From Plectrocnemia conspersa (lineage: Eukaryota > Arthropoda > Insecta > Trichoptera > Polycentropodidae), in contig VTFK01000277.1 of assembly GCA_009617715.1 (NCBI GenBank), positions 248,001-312,000 on the forward strand: a DNA stretch of 64,000 bases. Direction: 5' to 3'. How positions within the stretch are numbered: position 1 is the stretch's first letter; the number at the start of each line of letters is the position of its first letter. Under the pieces are notes generated by a model, which was not told the DNA's origin, did no database searches, and worked only from the letters and a program-made list of their open reading frames with translations. This document shows positions 47,984 through 59,319 of the stretch, piece by piece. The translations under genes were made by a program, and so were the position numbers.

Positions 47984-48021
47984 ACTGTCGGTCTCTCACT
48001 ATCGTGAGGTACCGCAGCTAG
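47984..48021 (+). repeat. Hairpin core repeat, copy g
   Basis: ACTGTCGGTCTCTCACTATC then GTGAGGTACCGCAGCTAG, followed by the shared tail GCGAGTGTATGTAAATA and AATTTATTTTTTAATACGTT. It starts 10 nt after the right end of the mariner at 46726-47974 and is followed by a second mariner end at 48319. Confidence 0.65.
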
Positions 48022-48318
48022 CGAGTGTATGTAAATAACGTTCACTCAACTGGGTTTTAAATTTATTTTTTAATACGTTCTGATTTTTGTGTGATGAAAA
48101 AGCATTTGTATGTATAATTATTTATCGGTTAGGTCTTCATCTGTGGTGTTTCTTCTCAAGAATTTGCAGAAAAATGTCAAATCAAGAATTCTGTAATATA
48201 TAAAATTAAATTTGTACGAATATTTTATTAAATAAAATTTGAATTGTACAAATATTTTTAAAAGGTTTACAATCACTGCCATTTTTAAGATGCTTACTTC
48301 TTGGAAGGTTTTAATAGG

Positions 48319-48413
48319 GATCAGGCTATCGGACTTATTACTTCAAATGAATGTAGCGGTAGCGGTTGCTGCCATAATTTTTTTTAAAAAACGTACTTTT
48401 TGATCACACCTCG
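48319..48413 (-). mobile_element. Solo end of a second mariner copy
   Basis: GATCAGGCTATCGGACTTAT, GCGGTTGCTGCCATAA, then ACGTACTTTTTGATCACACC TCG repeats the last 95 bp of the mariner at 47880-47974 with about 20% divergence. A roughly 335-bp segment carrying hairpin copy g separates the two mariner ends. Confidence 0.7.
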
Positions 48414-48429
48414 TTTACCTACGGCAGAA

Positions 48430-49020
48430 TTACTATTGAACGCTCAAATTTTCAAACAATAATTTTAAGTGATTGTAATGCAACGATGTGGTGTTAAAGC
48501 GGTATTTTAAGAAAATCCGAAACAGTACGACGCACGAATATCTTTCTTCTAGAAGAATGGAATAATATATAAAGATTTAAGACAACGTGCATGAAGCAAA
48601 TTATATGTTTTTTGGATATGTCACTCACGAGGGAAACATTCTGGAAAGACTTGTGGTGATCAATAGATATGCACTGGTCTGAGCAAATAAAAACACAAAT
48701 GAGTCCTAAATGGTTGAAAACTAAAGGAGCATTCTGCATGAGAATGGAACGCGTCAATAGCGAGGGATCGATTTATAAAAGATTTTTTTGATAAGACTAC
48801 ATACACATAAAATGTACGTAGATCGATACTGAGCATAAATTGTTAAGATCTTATCTTAATTAATATCATCAAGAATATTACAATAGTATGATACTAATTA
48901 TAATGATTATTCTTTGAAACAACCAATAAATTACAGCAAGCTCTAGATTAATTTATTCTACGGATATTAACCGTTATATAAATCACTCGATTAGTAAATA
49001 AATTTATTGAGAATCTGTAG
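48430..49020. other. Mixed sequence, no recognised gene
   Basis: A minus-strand 87-codon frame covers 48494-48757 without a known domain. Possibly remnant sequence tied to the mariner end before it. Confidence 0.3.
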
Positions 49021-49430
49021 TTGAAACTTTTAAGTGCAGATGTCCAAAACAACAACGAGAAACAAATCTGTCAGTGCTCTTTCGCGAATTTACTAGTATT
49101 GCAGTACAACATAGTGTGGGGAACTTTTGTCAATTTCCGTACAAATCCCCCAGGTGATTTGGCGGTAAACATTTCAATTTCGCCAAAGGGTCCACCTGTC
49201 ATTCCCTTTTCTCGGGGCCGAGAGATGAATTACGTTGCTCGGCTTAAGCCGAGATTTATTGCTGGGCCGCCTCTTCGGCAAAAATGGAAATTGAATGTAT
49301 ATTTATGAAGCCATCTTTGTTATGCTGGAGAAAAACAACTTGCGTTCCACTCCCGGAGACCGTAGGCGATATATCAAGAAAGAAGGAAAAGAATCCTGCC
49401 GTATACTCTGGCGGTTACATCTGGACATCG
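49021..49430. other. GC-richer non-coding island
   Basis: CCCCAGGTGATTTGGCGG, TCTCGGGGCCGAGAGATG (GC palindrome TCTCGGGGCCGAGA), CTCGGCTTAAGCCGAG (49239-49254, perfect 16-bp palindrome). A 95-codon frame starts with TTG and is unrecognised. Confidence 0.4.
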
Positions 49431-49679
49431 CAATGGTAGAATACTACGTTATAATAAAAATGTAAAATATTTTCTAGAATAAACTAAATAAAAAAATATT
49501 ATTAGTAAATTGCTTACATTCAACAACACTGTATTTCGGATCAATTATAAAAAAATATTTACAATTTGAAACTACGAATTTTAATTATAATGTGTGAATC
49601 ATCGTTTTTTTTAAATAAGAGTTATTATATTAAGTAGTACCTATCAAAATGCACAATTATTTTTAGGCTGTACATTAAA

Positions 49680-50420
49680 TTAACATTTGTTGTCGTTGTT
49701 GCATAAAAATGCAACCAAAACTACAGAATATTGCTCGTTAACAAAAGCGAAACATTGCCGGGTGCGCTTGCAGAGAATAAACCCTACTATTGTTATTTTA
49801 CTCTTAGTTGTCAATCGCCGGAGCAAAGCGATGCAATTGGCTCGTATCTGCGATTCTCCAAAGCTCTGGAAAATCGCAAAATCTAGCTCTTCTATCGAAA
49901 TCACAGCCGACATAATGCAACTTTATACGCCATTAAATCAAAAAAAAAAAAAATCAAATAAATCTAGAGTTTAAGCTATAAAAGTTATATATAATAATAA
50001 TAAGATATTTTTTTACCAATTGTCTTAGTTAAGCACTATATTTCAACAACCTTCTATAAACATCAAACCGGCTTTCATTTTGTACACAAGCGTTTCGAGA
50101 TTAGCACGTACTCTGTCTATCGCGCAATATTTGAAATCACCTTAATCCAGACGGGAAGGAAAGGGGTTAAAATAAAACTCGCTCGCCCCCACAAAACAAT
50201 TTGCCAGTCATATTTCAGTTGAAGCTCTCGTTTCGGCTTACTCGTAGCAGATATCACGTTTCCAAGAGAATGATGCGCCACTCGAAAGGGGTTTTTATTC
50301 GCTTTATGTGTTGACTGAGTGTCTGCGAGGGGATGTCAAAGCCCATGCCACGGGTGTATGCACTCATTACAACCCCTACGGGAATATTAAATACCTGAAG
50401 CTCGGCTGCGAAGATTCAAA
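49680..50420. other. Two mixed-composition patches
   Basis: 49690-49930 carries overlapping frames on both strands (95 and 77 codons), both unrecognised. 50080-50420 is GC-richer with no ORF. Candidate conserved elements or old repeats. Confidence 0.3.
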
Positions 50421-50534
50421 AGTTTGACCGTGTGTGGATTTTCACTTGTAATATTCTTAGATTAAGGTTAACATTTGTCAAATATATTATAAAACTATTT
50501 GAATAATAAATAACAAGTTGTAATAAATAGGACA

Positions 50535-50700
50535 CAAAGCGAATGTGAGTTTTGGGACCTTTATTATTCAATCTATACATGAATGATTTAACCCTATGTA
50601 AACTTACAGAAATGATTCAATTGTATGCTGATGAAACAGTGCTGATATATAAATCTAAAACAGGGGTGGACAATTGTTTCAGAGGGCGAGCTGGATTAAT
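50535..50700 (+). pseudogene. LINE reverse-transcriptase fragment with YADE box
   Basis: LGPLLFNLYMNDL (50552 on) and LYADETVLIYKSK match the GSVLGPLLFNLYINDL and YADDTVL motifs of Jockey/CR1-type reverse transcriptases. The second Asp of the catalytic YADD box is Glu. The upstream QG-SVL is frameshifted (AGTGTGAGTTTTGGGACC). No further LINE sequence is recognisable downstream. Confidence 0.75.
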
Positions 50701-50829
50701 TATTTCTTGGACCGTCGTGAACCAAAGCCATGACCACAATATCAGCAACGCAATATTTTTTTACGAAGGGGGCAAATTTAACAAAAAATAAATTAAATTC
50801 TTTATAGTTCATAAATAAAATCACTGAAT

Positions 50830-51930
50830 TAAATCGAGCATCAATTTCTTATATAATCATAAAATACGCAAATATTTTTTTATTATTTTTTATAAAATAC
50901 TTTAAAATCATCACAATATTTTTTTTTTATAATTATATTATAATGAGCGCCGCAGGATTTTTTTAAATAATACTCAAAAGCTTTAGAATATTCAATACTA
51001 AAAACACATATTTGAAGAATTTCAGAGAATTGATTTGAAACTTCATGATCCCTCTCTAAGAAGCTTATTACTTTATCTTTAACATATCAGGTTGTTCTAT
51101 AAGTCTTTGCGTTTTTAAAGTGCGAATTAAATGTGGTAAAAATACTAAATTATTTATTTTTTATTTTTTCTACAATTATTCTCCACGTGTTATTCATTTT
51201 TTATATCTGATTAAAAAATAATGTATTTTTTCATATCCATTTGAATAAAATATTATTTTCCACCTAAAAACTGTTTCAGAGATCCAAACAGTCGTTTGGA
51301 GCAATGTCTTAATATCACGGTGGATAAAAAAGGAGTTCCTAATAAAATCAATCGACCTTGATACATGAGAGTATACGCTGCCTTGGTGTAAAATACCTTG
51401 TTTTAATTTATAAGGGAAGGTCTTTTTACGATCTGAGTCGCTTTTAAATGAATTAGCTGAGCAAAATATTTATTTGTTATAATTATCTGCAATATAGAAA
51501 CATTTTCAATTCAATTATTCATTTTGAATTAATTCGCATCCCATTCAATGCATATCATTATCTTATTAGGGTGTAATTAGAATTTTAGTCGAATATTAGA
51601 ATATTCGATTATTTTAATTATTTGAATAATTGATCAAATATTTGTAAAATATTCGTTTATATTATCTCAAATAAAATTCTATTTTATTTTTACAATAAAA
51701 CAATTTATATACTTGAGCAACACATTTAGTTGTTTTTTTTTTCTCAATCAATATACCCGAGTGACTAGTGCCGCTCCAAAATCCATAGTTCTTTACGCGC
51801 CTTTATTTTGTTTCAAAATGCAAGACAATAAGACGCTTCTTCACAACGATAAAAAAATGCTTTCACGCTTCTACTAAGACCGAAATTTGCAGAATTCGTT
51901 CGTTGAACAAAACAAAATATTGAAAAGACC
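50830..51930. other. AT-rich, no gene
   Basis: Contains CGAATATTAGAATATTCG, an inverted short repeat near 51590-51607. Otherwise featureless; the last 150 bp may be the 5' part of the Jockey-like LINE. Confidence 0.4.
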
Positions 51931-51959
51931 TACTATTTATTATCGTTTAACAAAGAAGA

Positions 51960-52587
51960 CATACAGGCCATTACCAATTATCATCACACGTATGAATACA
52001 AACAAAATAGGTCTATTATAGTTATGCCTAAAGGCCTACATCACTCATGGCCACAAGAGGACTTAATAAATGATTTAAGCAGAAGATGATTCAAAATTGA
52101 AAAGGGTAATATTAAATTATAATAAATGGGAAAAAACCCCTATGTTTATCATCACATTTGATTACAGTGAATATATAACATAACAAATAACAAGATAACA
52201 GACAAATGTAGTAAACCTGAAGAAAGAAGACCAACTTGCGTAAACTGTAAAAGAGATCACCGTGCAAGCCATATGCAAACAAGCAATATGAAACAAACCA
52301 AATAAAAACACAGCATAATTTGTTCCCAAAACTCTAAAAGAGTTCGAATAACAAAAAAAAAATAAAAAAATAGAAAGGAAGTGGATGAAGTACTACTTAC
52401 ATCAACAATACGTCATCAGATAAACTATGCAAACGTAAAGAATAACCGTAGCAAAGCAAATGGAAAACATGTTCAAAGAAATCATGAACAAACTTGACCG
52501 ATTGGAAAACCAATATAACAACATGGGTCAGCGATTGAAAAAAAGCGAAAACCGTCCTACTCCATATAGACAACTTAAAAATCAGTC
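51960..52587 (+). pseudogene. Jockey-like LINE ORF1 (gag-like) remnant
   Basis: LPIIITRMNTNK, then VMPKGLHHSWPQEDLINDLS (52021), a zinc-knuckle segment CSKPEERRPTCVNCKRDH (52207; CX2CX3H, final Cys lost), then a coiled tail MNKLDRLENQYNNMGQRLKK (52485 on). The order (RNA-binding part, CCHC knuckles, tail) is that of Jockey-clade ORF1. Frames are interrupted by stops, so it is dead. Confidence 0.65.
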
Positions 52588-53200
52588 ATGAAAAATCTAA
52601 CAATAATGGCTTGGAATGGCAATGGACTTATACACAAACGCAACGAACTTCAGAAACTCAGCAATAAAAAATATGTATATATCTTATATCTGATATAAAT
52701 ATGCAGATTAAAAGAATACAAATTATACTTATCACCCCAGTAACTCTAAGAAAACTCTATGGTATTAACCACCCGCATGAAATTATTAATCTTATCCGGT
52801 AAAAAGGAACAGACAGAGAGATGAATAAATCCGAAATATCAAAACAAAATAAGTCAAAACTTATCTAAGTGAACTGTCGGCCAAACATTTCACAAATTAC
52901 TCGTTTTGGAAAGCTACGAAATCGATCAAACGTCTCATCCTACAAGCACCGCCACAAGAAAAATGGATCAAAGACAATCAAAGTAAAGCTTATCTCTACG
53001 CAGATTACTTAGCTGACATTTTCACATGCAATCCACGAGAAGAAAACGAAAAATTGCTCACCAGTGCTCCATTACAAGACACAGAAGTTATTATTTCTAC
53101 TGCCAGAGGCGAAGAAGTACAAAAATTGATAAAAACCATATTATAAAAATCGAGACGAAGTGCAGTCAGAATACAATAAAGAAAATATCCTACTATTAAT
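52588..53200 (+). pseudogene. Jockey-like LINE ORF2 remnant, internally deleted
   Basis: The endonuclease start MKNLTIMAWNGNGLIHKRNE LQ (52588) matches the WNANGL motif of the APE domain. After a large deletion the linker before the reverse transcriptase follows: FWKATKSIKRLILQAPP, KAYLYADYLADIFTCN, VIISTARGEEVQKLIKTIL. The reverse transcriptase itself is missing. Plus strand, continuing from the ORF1 remnant. Confidence 0.65.
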
Positions 53201-53639
53201 GAAAGTGGTGATGAAATTAAGGTATTAAATAGGTCTCGATAGAATGTAATATTAGATGACACTGGCAGTACTCAAATGCATAATTACGCGATTTAAGATG
53301 TTTAACTGTTATTGTTTGTTTTTAATATAATTAATAGATTTTAATAATATCCTAGAATAAAACATACTGCAGAAACACTATAATAATTTACATTTACTTT
53401 TTATTATTTATTCATTGTAGGCTTACGCATTTAAAAAAAAAATACATAAAAAAACTGTTGCTTTGACTTCCCTGGCATTCGAAAATTTAAGGACATTCTT
53501 CGCTCGTGTGTCGCAATAAAAACATATGGCATGTGCTCTTATTTACAAACTAAATACAGTCATTTAATACATAAAAATGGGAACAAATGTTTGATTTGCT
53601 GATTTCGTTTAATTCACAAAATACAGTCAAAAGAACCTA

Positions 53640-53910
53640 ACCTCATTTTTTGTATGGGTGCCTAGCCCCCCTATAACGTAGTATTCCTATAAAGAAGTCC
53701 CAATTACTTGGATGCATCGTTGATGAACCTTTTTACATCTCTACCATGAGATTGGTATAGAGAATGTAAGCGAGGCAATATAAAAAACAGCAACAGCTTA
53801 TCAAGCAAGGTTGCAAGGGCATGTTAACGAAGAGGCTGTTCCTCTCATCGAAGTTTAAAACCGAACAAGAAGACACAAGAGGTTGAAGGCACATGAACTT
53901 GCTCGGTGAC
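53640..53910 (+). pseudogene. Possible LINE ORF2 tail
   Basis: One frame reads ATAYQARLQGHVNEEAVPLI EV then NRTRRHKRLKAHELA. This resembles the closing part of many Jockey-type ORF2 proteins (Y..RL..H.N.....L.....RLKR...DL). It could belong to the LINE at 51960-53200, separated by unrelated sequence. Short and decayed. Confidence 0.35.
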
Positions 53911-54049
53911 ATTAGGAAAATTGTTTCACAACATAAATATAAAACAAAAAATATGACTTATCAGTTAAGATTATAATAGGCAAAAATATATTATTCATAG
54001 TTACGCATAATAATATCACATACAACAAATATTTCCACAGATCTAAGAT

Positions 54050-54560
54050 TCGCGAAACATTCCTCCATTTGAAACCTCAACTTGCGAAAAAACCCTTTGA
54101 AGCGTGATACCTCTTGTTTACGGTTACACGCACGTGTATTTAGAAACTCACCAAACACACAACCAAGTATGCGGCAGCCATTACGCTTTCGCCTTTGTCT
54201 CTAGAATTTCCTTTTCAAGGTGAACCCGCGCGTTGATTTATACACATTATAACACATCCCAGTTTGCAGAAAGTTGGAGTAGATGCTACAGAACGCGTGC
54301 TTCTCAAAACCGTTCTTTCGCTTCTCGGAATTGAATCAATGCCGCCTTTATGTCGCTCGACACGCCTCGAGCACTTTCACATGCCTGCCGATGATTTCGG
54401 CCAACTTTTCACGTGCCGCCCCTGCGCGTGTTTGCACACAACCTATTCAAACAATATTGAAAAGTTATTTTTTCAATATTCATGTGTAACAAGGCGACGT
54501 TTTCGATTCGTGATTTCCGCTCTTTTCGACTTCTCGTGAATTTGCCAGTCCGCGTCTTAA
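54050..54560. other. GC-richer non-coding island
   Basis: GGTGAACCCGCGCGTTGATT, CACGTGCCGCCCCTGCGCGT. Two overlapping plus-strand frames (91 and 68 codons) share this stretch and neither shows a family. TTGAAAAGTTATTTTTTCAA at 54457-54476 is an inverted repeat. Candidate conserved element. Confidence 0.4.
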
Positions 54561-57500
54561 TAAATATTTGATATTATTAAAAAAATCTAATTCAATATTC
54601 ATTTATAATATTTCAGGATCCACAATGTTTAAAAATTTAAAATAATAATAAACTACTCTTTGTTCGGAAAGGATGCATGCTAGACAATACGTTCTATCAT
54701 AATAGTATTGCGGTTATCTAGACCGTTTTTATTTTAGATCGTAAACATATTTCGTAGGTGTGTTCAAAAAAAGCGATGCGATTATCCCACAAACAACTTT
54801 ATACGTAAATCGTCAGAGCTGTCTCAAACCAGCATTATAAAAGATATCTAAACAAGCCAAGACACTGCATGGAAATAATCCAGCATCATAGCGAGAACAC
54901 ATCGTGACAAATTCCAACTGCTTCTTAAAATTACAGCCGACAATAATGCAACCCGACACTCCAGCAAAAATTTTCAAGACCTATTTAGTATGTAGTTTAC
55001 ATATTTTATTAAAATAAACTGTTACCAGATTTTATAGCGTATATTTAACTACAAATTCAACAACAAAATGTATAAAGCTTAAGTAATACACTGAAGATTA
55101 AGCAAATCAAAATGTATACGTTGTAAAATTATTTAATAAAACTTTTTAATGGAATTTTAATGAGACATATGAATATGTAAAATATGTATATATTACATTA
55201 TACCTACGCAAAAATTGGTTACAACTTTCGGATAACAATTGCAAATTCTAATCAAGTCAAATACGCTCTCTATTCAACGGAAAACTCCTAGGTACGAATA
55301 AATTTATACGTGGTGCGTTCCATTTCAAAATTATACCATTGTATGAGTTGGATGTTTATATATACATACATAATATAATATATACTATATACATATATTA
55401 TACATGAACCGGAAAACAAATTACATGTGACACAAGTTAAAATATATGCACATGAAAATGTGTGAAAAAGATGAGGGATTTTGTCGAGGCTGATAAAATT
55501 TAATTTAAATTTTGATTTTAGAATACAGTGTAAATGTATTATAGTGTTATTATTAGACTGTTAAAAGGTATGTTACTTTAATATATATGCAGTAAAAGAC
55601 TATGGAACTTTGGAACTGAGAAATATATTAGATAATGCTACATATGTATTGATAAAATATAATATAACTAATAAAATAAAATGTAAAATCCTAAGAAATT
55701 TAAATAAATAAACACGTTATTTATAGTTGATATATTTTAGAAGCACTTAGACTAGTCTTTGAATTTTTTTATTTATATAAACGTTTATCACAAGATTAAG
55801 AATACAAAATGTACATACATTCATTAGAATTAAGTGCAAGTTACTGGTTCGATAGCTATTTTATATTTTACAAGAAAAAATACACAAAAAATTAAAAAAG
55901 CATTACCAAATTAAAATTAAAATAAATTTTAAATATATAACTATTTATTTAACTGAAGGTCTGATGCTACAAGAAATTAAATTAAAATTTGTTTCTTAAA
56001 AAAAGTTTTATGGGATATTTTGGTTTTGCGTAAAATTTAAATAGTATTTTTCGTTATATATATGCCAACGTTCTATAATTTTGCTATTAAAAATCAACTA
56101 TAAAGATCTTAACGTATGTATAGAAAAGTCGATTGCAAATTATTTTTAATTATTTTGAGCTTAAAAAAATTATTTACCGGTGTTATTTCACACCAAGCAA
56201 CCATATGTTTATTTAGAAAACATTTATATATATATATAAATATAGATTTTATTTTTAATATAAAATTTTATATTTTTTACTACAATTTTATTATTCGAAA
56301 TATGCTTCATCATAAAAATGTGCTATATTCAAAGATATAACAACGAATAAACATCTTTATTTTTAATAGTATTGAAGTAATAAAAACATTTTAAATTATC
56401 AATAATGTTTAAAAATGTGATAATATTTTGGAGAAATGTCAGAGGTATTTGAGGGATGATGTAAAATTTTCAATCTTTATTAGTTTAATTTTGTAACAAT
56501 AATTAGTGAAGTATAAACTCTTGCATTAGCATAAAGCAGTAGTGACAAACATGCAACCTACAATGCTTTAGAATACAGCATGCTTTTCAAAGCTAGAAGT
56601 AGATTTTACTTAAATATTATTTCTGAAATAATTATGAACTTCAAATATTTATTACAAAATATGATATATTTTTAAAACATTGCATCAAATCATACAAGCA
56701 TAATATAATTTCGTACATAATTTTCGGAAATTGGTATGCAAGTATACTACCCAATAATACCTTTTTTCTACCTAAAGGTATAACCAAAAAAAAAAGATAA
56801 AACAACCATTGTTTTAACCTTAGTTCTCAAATTATATTTTTAAAATAATTTTATAAAAAAATTTTATTGCAAAAATAAATGTTTATGTATATATTTTTAT
56901 AATGAAGTTGTGCTATATTTTTTTTATATTACTATTTTCTGTAATTTACGAAGATAGGTAAACATTAAAATGGTTTTGTTTTAAATTTCAGACAATTATT
57001 CTGTTACATCATAAAATGCTTCCTTAAATAATGAGGAATTTTACTAGAAAATATTTTAATGCTTTAAGCGTGATATTTTTGCTTGAAATTAAAATTTTTT
57101 TTAGTATACAATTTTGGCATTTTTATTAATAAATAAAGCGGTATTTAAATGTTATTTAAAACTTAAATATAATAAAAAAAAAGATTCAGGGTATTTATAA
57201 ATTTATCAATATATAGAATCTTAAAAATGATAAGAAAAAAATACCAATAATCAGCTAATATGAGAATTTTGATTTATTTTTTGGTAATAATCACAACAAT
57301 ATACTGTCCTAAAAGACTTGAATTCAAATCTATATGGACCTAACTGTATTTAAATTTTTTTCGTGTCTGGAAAATTATTATTTAGCTATAATTCCGATCG
57401 ATCATCACAAATTAGGTTCACCCAGATTTTCCTTATCTCACAGATAAATTTCGTAATAAATATTAAAAATCAAATTAAGTAATAAAAATTTTCTAATAAT

Positions 57501-58030
57501 GAGCTACTTCAGCTCACAGAGAATATCTTATATTAATAATTATGAAATACTCGAAGTATCTTTAAGAAACATACTACATATATTAAAACGTAAATATTAA
57601 AAATAATGATCTAAATATTACAAACATACAAGAACACTGAAAGAAAACATGATATCTGTTCCTTAGAAGCACATTTAAAAAAACAACAATGACAGCGAAA
57701 GCATCGTGAAATAACTTTCTGAACCAATGTAAGCTGAAATCTGTAAATATACTTTTTTCGAAAAAAAATATACAATTCAACATATTTTAATATCAATGAA
57801 TTGTATTGTAACTAATAATTAATTAACTTCAATAAAAAAAATTTAATGGTAAACTATTTTAAATGCAGTTAATGAAACTACAGATATTTCTAGATACAAA
57901 TCTAACAGTGACTAAAAAACTGCTTGATATTGTCTATCTTAATAATTTTTTCAAGATGCGAAAATATTTTCAAGAAAATACAATTTTTTTAAACTACGTT
58001 TACAATAACACTACGTTTTTAATTAAATAA
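54561..58030. other. Long AT-rich desert
   Basis: Simple TA-rich tracts (55360-55410), no ORF beyond chance (74-codon frame at 56116-56340 is low complexity), no clear transposon. The weak SINE-like stretch at 57305 lies within. Confidence 0.5.
57305..57385 (+). repeat. Second, weaker SINE-like stretch
   Basis: CTAAAAGACTTGAATTCAAA TC followed by TTTCGTGTCTGGAAAAT parallels the stretch at 58070-58125 (CCAAAAGACCTGGGCTCAAA ... GTGTCTGGGAGAT). The pair suggests one family, heavily decayed. Confidence 0.3.
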
Positions 58031-58034
58031 TAAT

Positions 58035-58135
58035 TATCCAAAACCCCAGCGGTATGATTCAGTTACTAATATCCAAAAGACCTGGGCTCAAATCCTAAAT
58101 AGTTCTATAGTGTCTGGGAGATCAGAGTTAATAAT
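58035..58135 (+). repeat. Possible tRNA-derived SINE fragment
   Basis: CCAGCGGTATGATTCAGTTA then AAAGACCTGGGCTCAAATCC resembles a tRNA-type head ending in a Pol III B box (GGTTCAAATCC). A weaker related stretch is at 57305-57385 (AAAGACTTGAATTCAAATC ... GTGTCTGG). No poly-A tail is seen. Confidence 0.35.
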
Positions 58136-58439
58136 TATATTATAATTTAATTTTTCTAGATTTTATTTTATAAATATCTTAGGAAACCATTTATATTAAA
58201 TCGATCTAGGTCAATGATAGTAGCGTATATTATTTGTAAGCTATAATAATAATTTATAGTTAATAAAATATATGTCACTAATTTAGTCTGGTGGCTTACT
58301 ATATAGTAGTCATTGATTGTGTTGACACTGTTTTAATGCATATGTTATCTTTCCAAATACAATCGATATTAATATTCGATAGTTTTCTTTTAATATAATA
58401 ATCGGTAAATTAAGTTAATATCCCATATATATAATAATC

Positions 58440-58870
58440 AAAAGAGCGTTTCGTGTGCGCGCACGTCGAACCGCATTAGAGAAACTCATGGGGTTAACCC
58501 CTAGCCTCGTTATTTGCGTGAAGCTCGCGAGGGGGTTGAATTATTTATTCGACTGACTAGCTACTGAAAACTTGAAATGTCAGATTAGCGAATCGCTGAA
58601 ACGTCGATTGTGATTGTGCACAGAATCAAAACGCGACTTCGACAAAGTGGAGTGGGGGGAGCATTATGCAAAACGAGGTCTGTTAAATAGCGCGATTTAA
58701 TTTAATTTCTAACCGAGTAATTACTGCAGTGTAGCAAAAACTTGAAATGATAAATACGAAAGCTCCGAAAGTGTCGCCGACAACTTTCGCCGCTTTCTTA
58801 ACTTACTTATCGTCGTGCGACTGGGTAACATAATTAAGTAAGAGTACTACGAATATTATAATTAACGAGT
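58440..58870. other. GC-richer non-coding island
   Basis: CGTGTGCGCGCACGTCGAAC (with TGTGCGCGCAC), GGGGTTAACCCC (58491-58502, perfect 12-bp palindrome), AGCTCGCGAGGGGGTTG. No ORF. Among the clearest complex islands against AT-rich flanks. Confidence 0.45.
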
Positions 58871-59319
58871 ATCTACGATGGGGAGTTATTAAAATTTTTG
58901 GTGTCGTTTTTGTGCCGTTAAAATGATTTATTGTATGAATATTACGTAACTAGTGGTTCTTAAACGGGGTTAATATAATATTATTTATTTTAAAAGTTCA
59001 GCTTATAATTGATTATTATTTTAATTACATTATATATTTAATCCTAATCAGATTCAATATTCTAATTTAATCTAATACGCAAAACATTTGTTTAAAAAAA
59101 TAATCTACCCTGTTCTATGTGTAATGAATGTTTATTTTTTAATAAAAGATCAAGTATTATTTGATAAAGACTACAAGAGAGAGGCGTACGGATTGTAACC
59201 GTAGATTATCAGAATACTTTTTTGATAGAAGCATTGTAATACAATTCATTTCATTCTCAGCGTTGCGTCTATTCAAAATAGCTAAATAGTGTTGTCGATA
59301 ATCTGTCAATAATCAGCAA

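Noticed and set aside
49021..49308. 95-codon plus-strand frame
   Set aside because: Starts at TTG, no family, palindromes inside suggest non-coding sequence.
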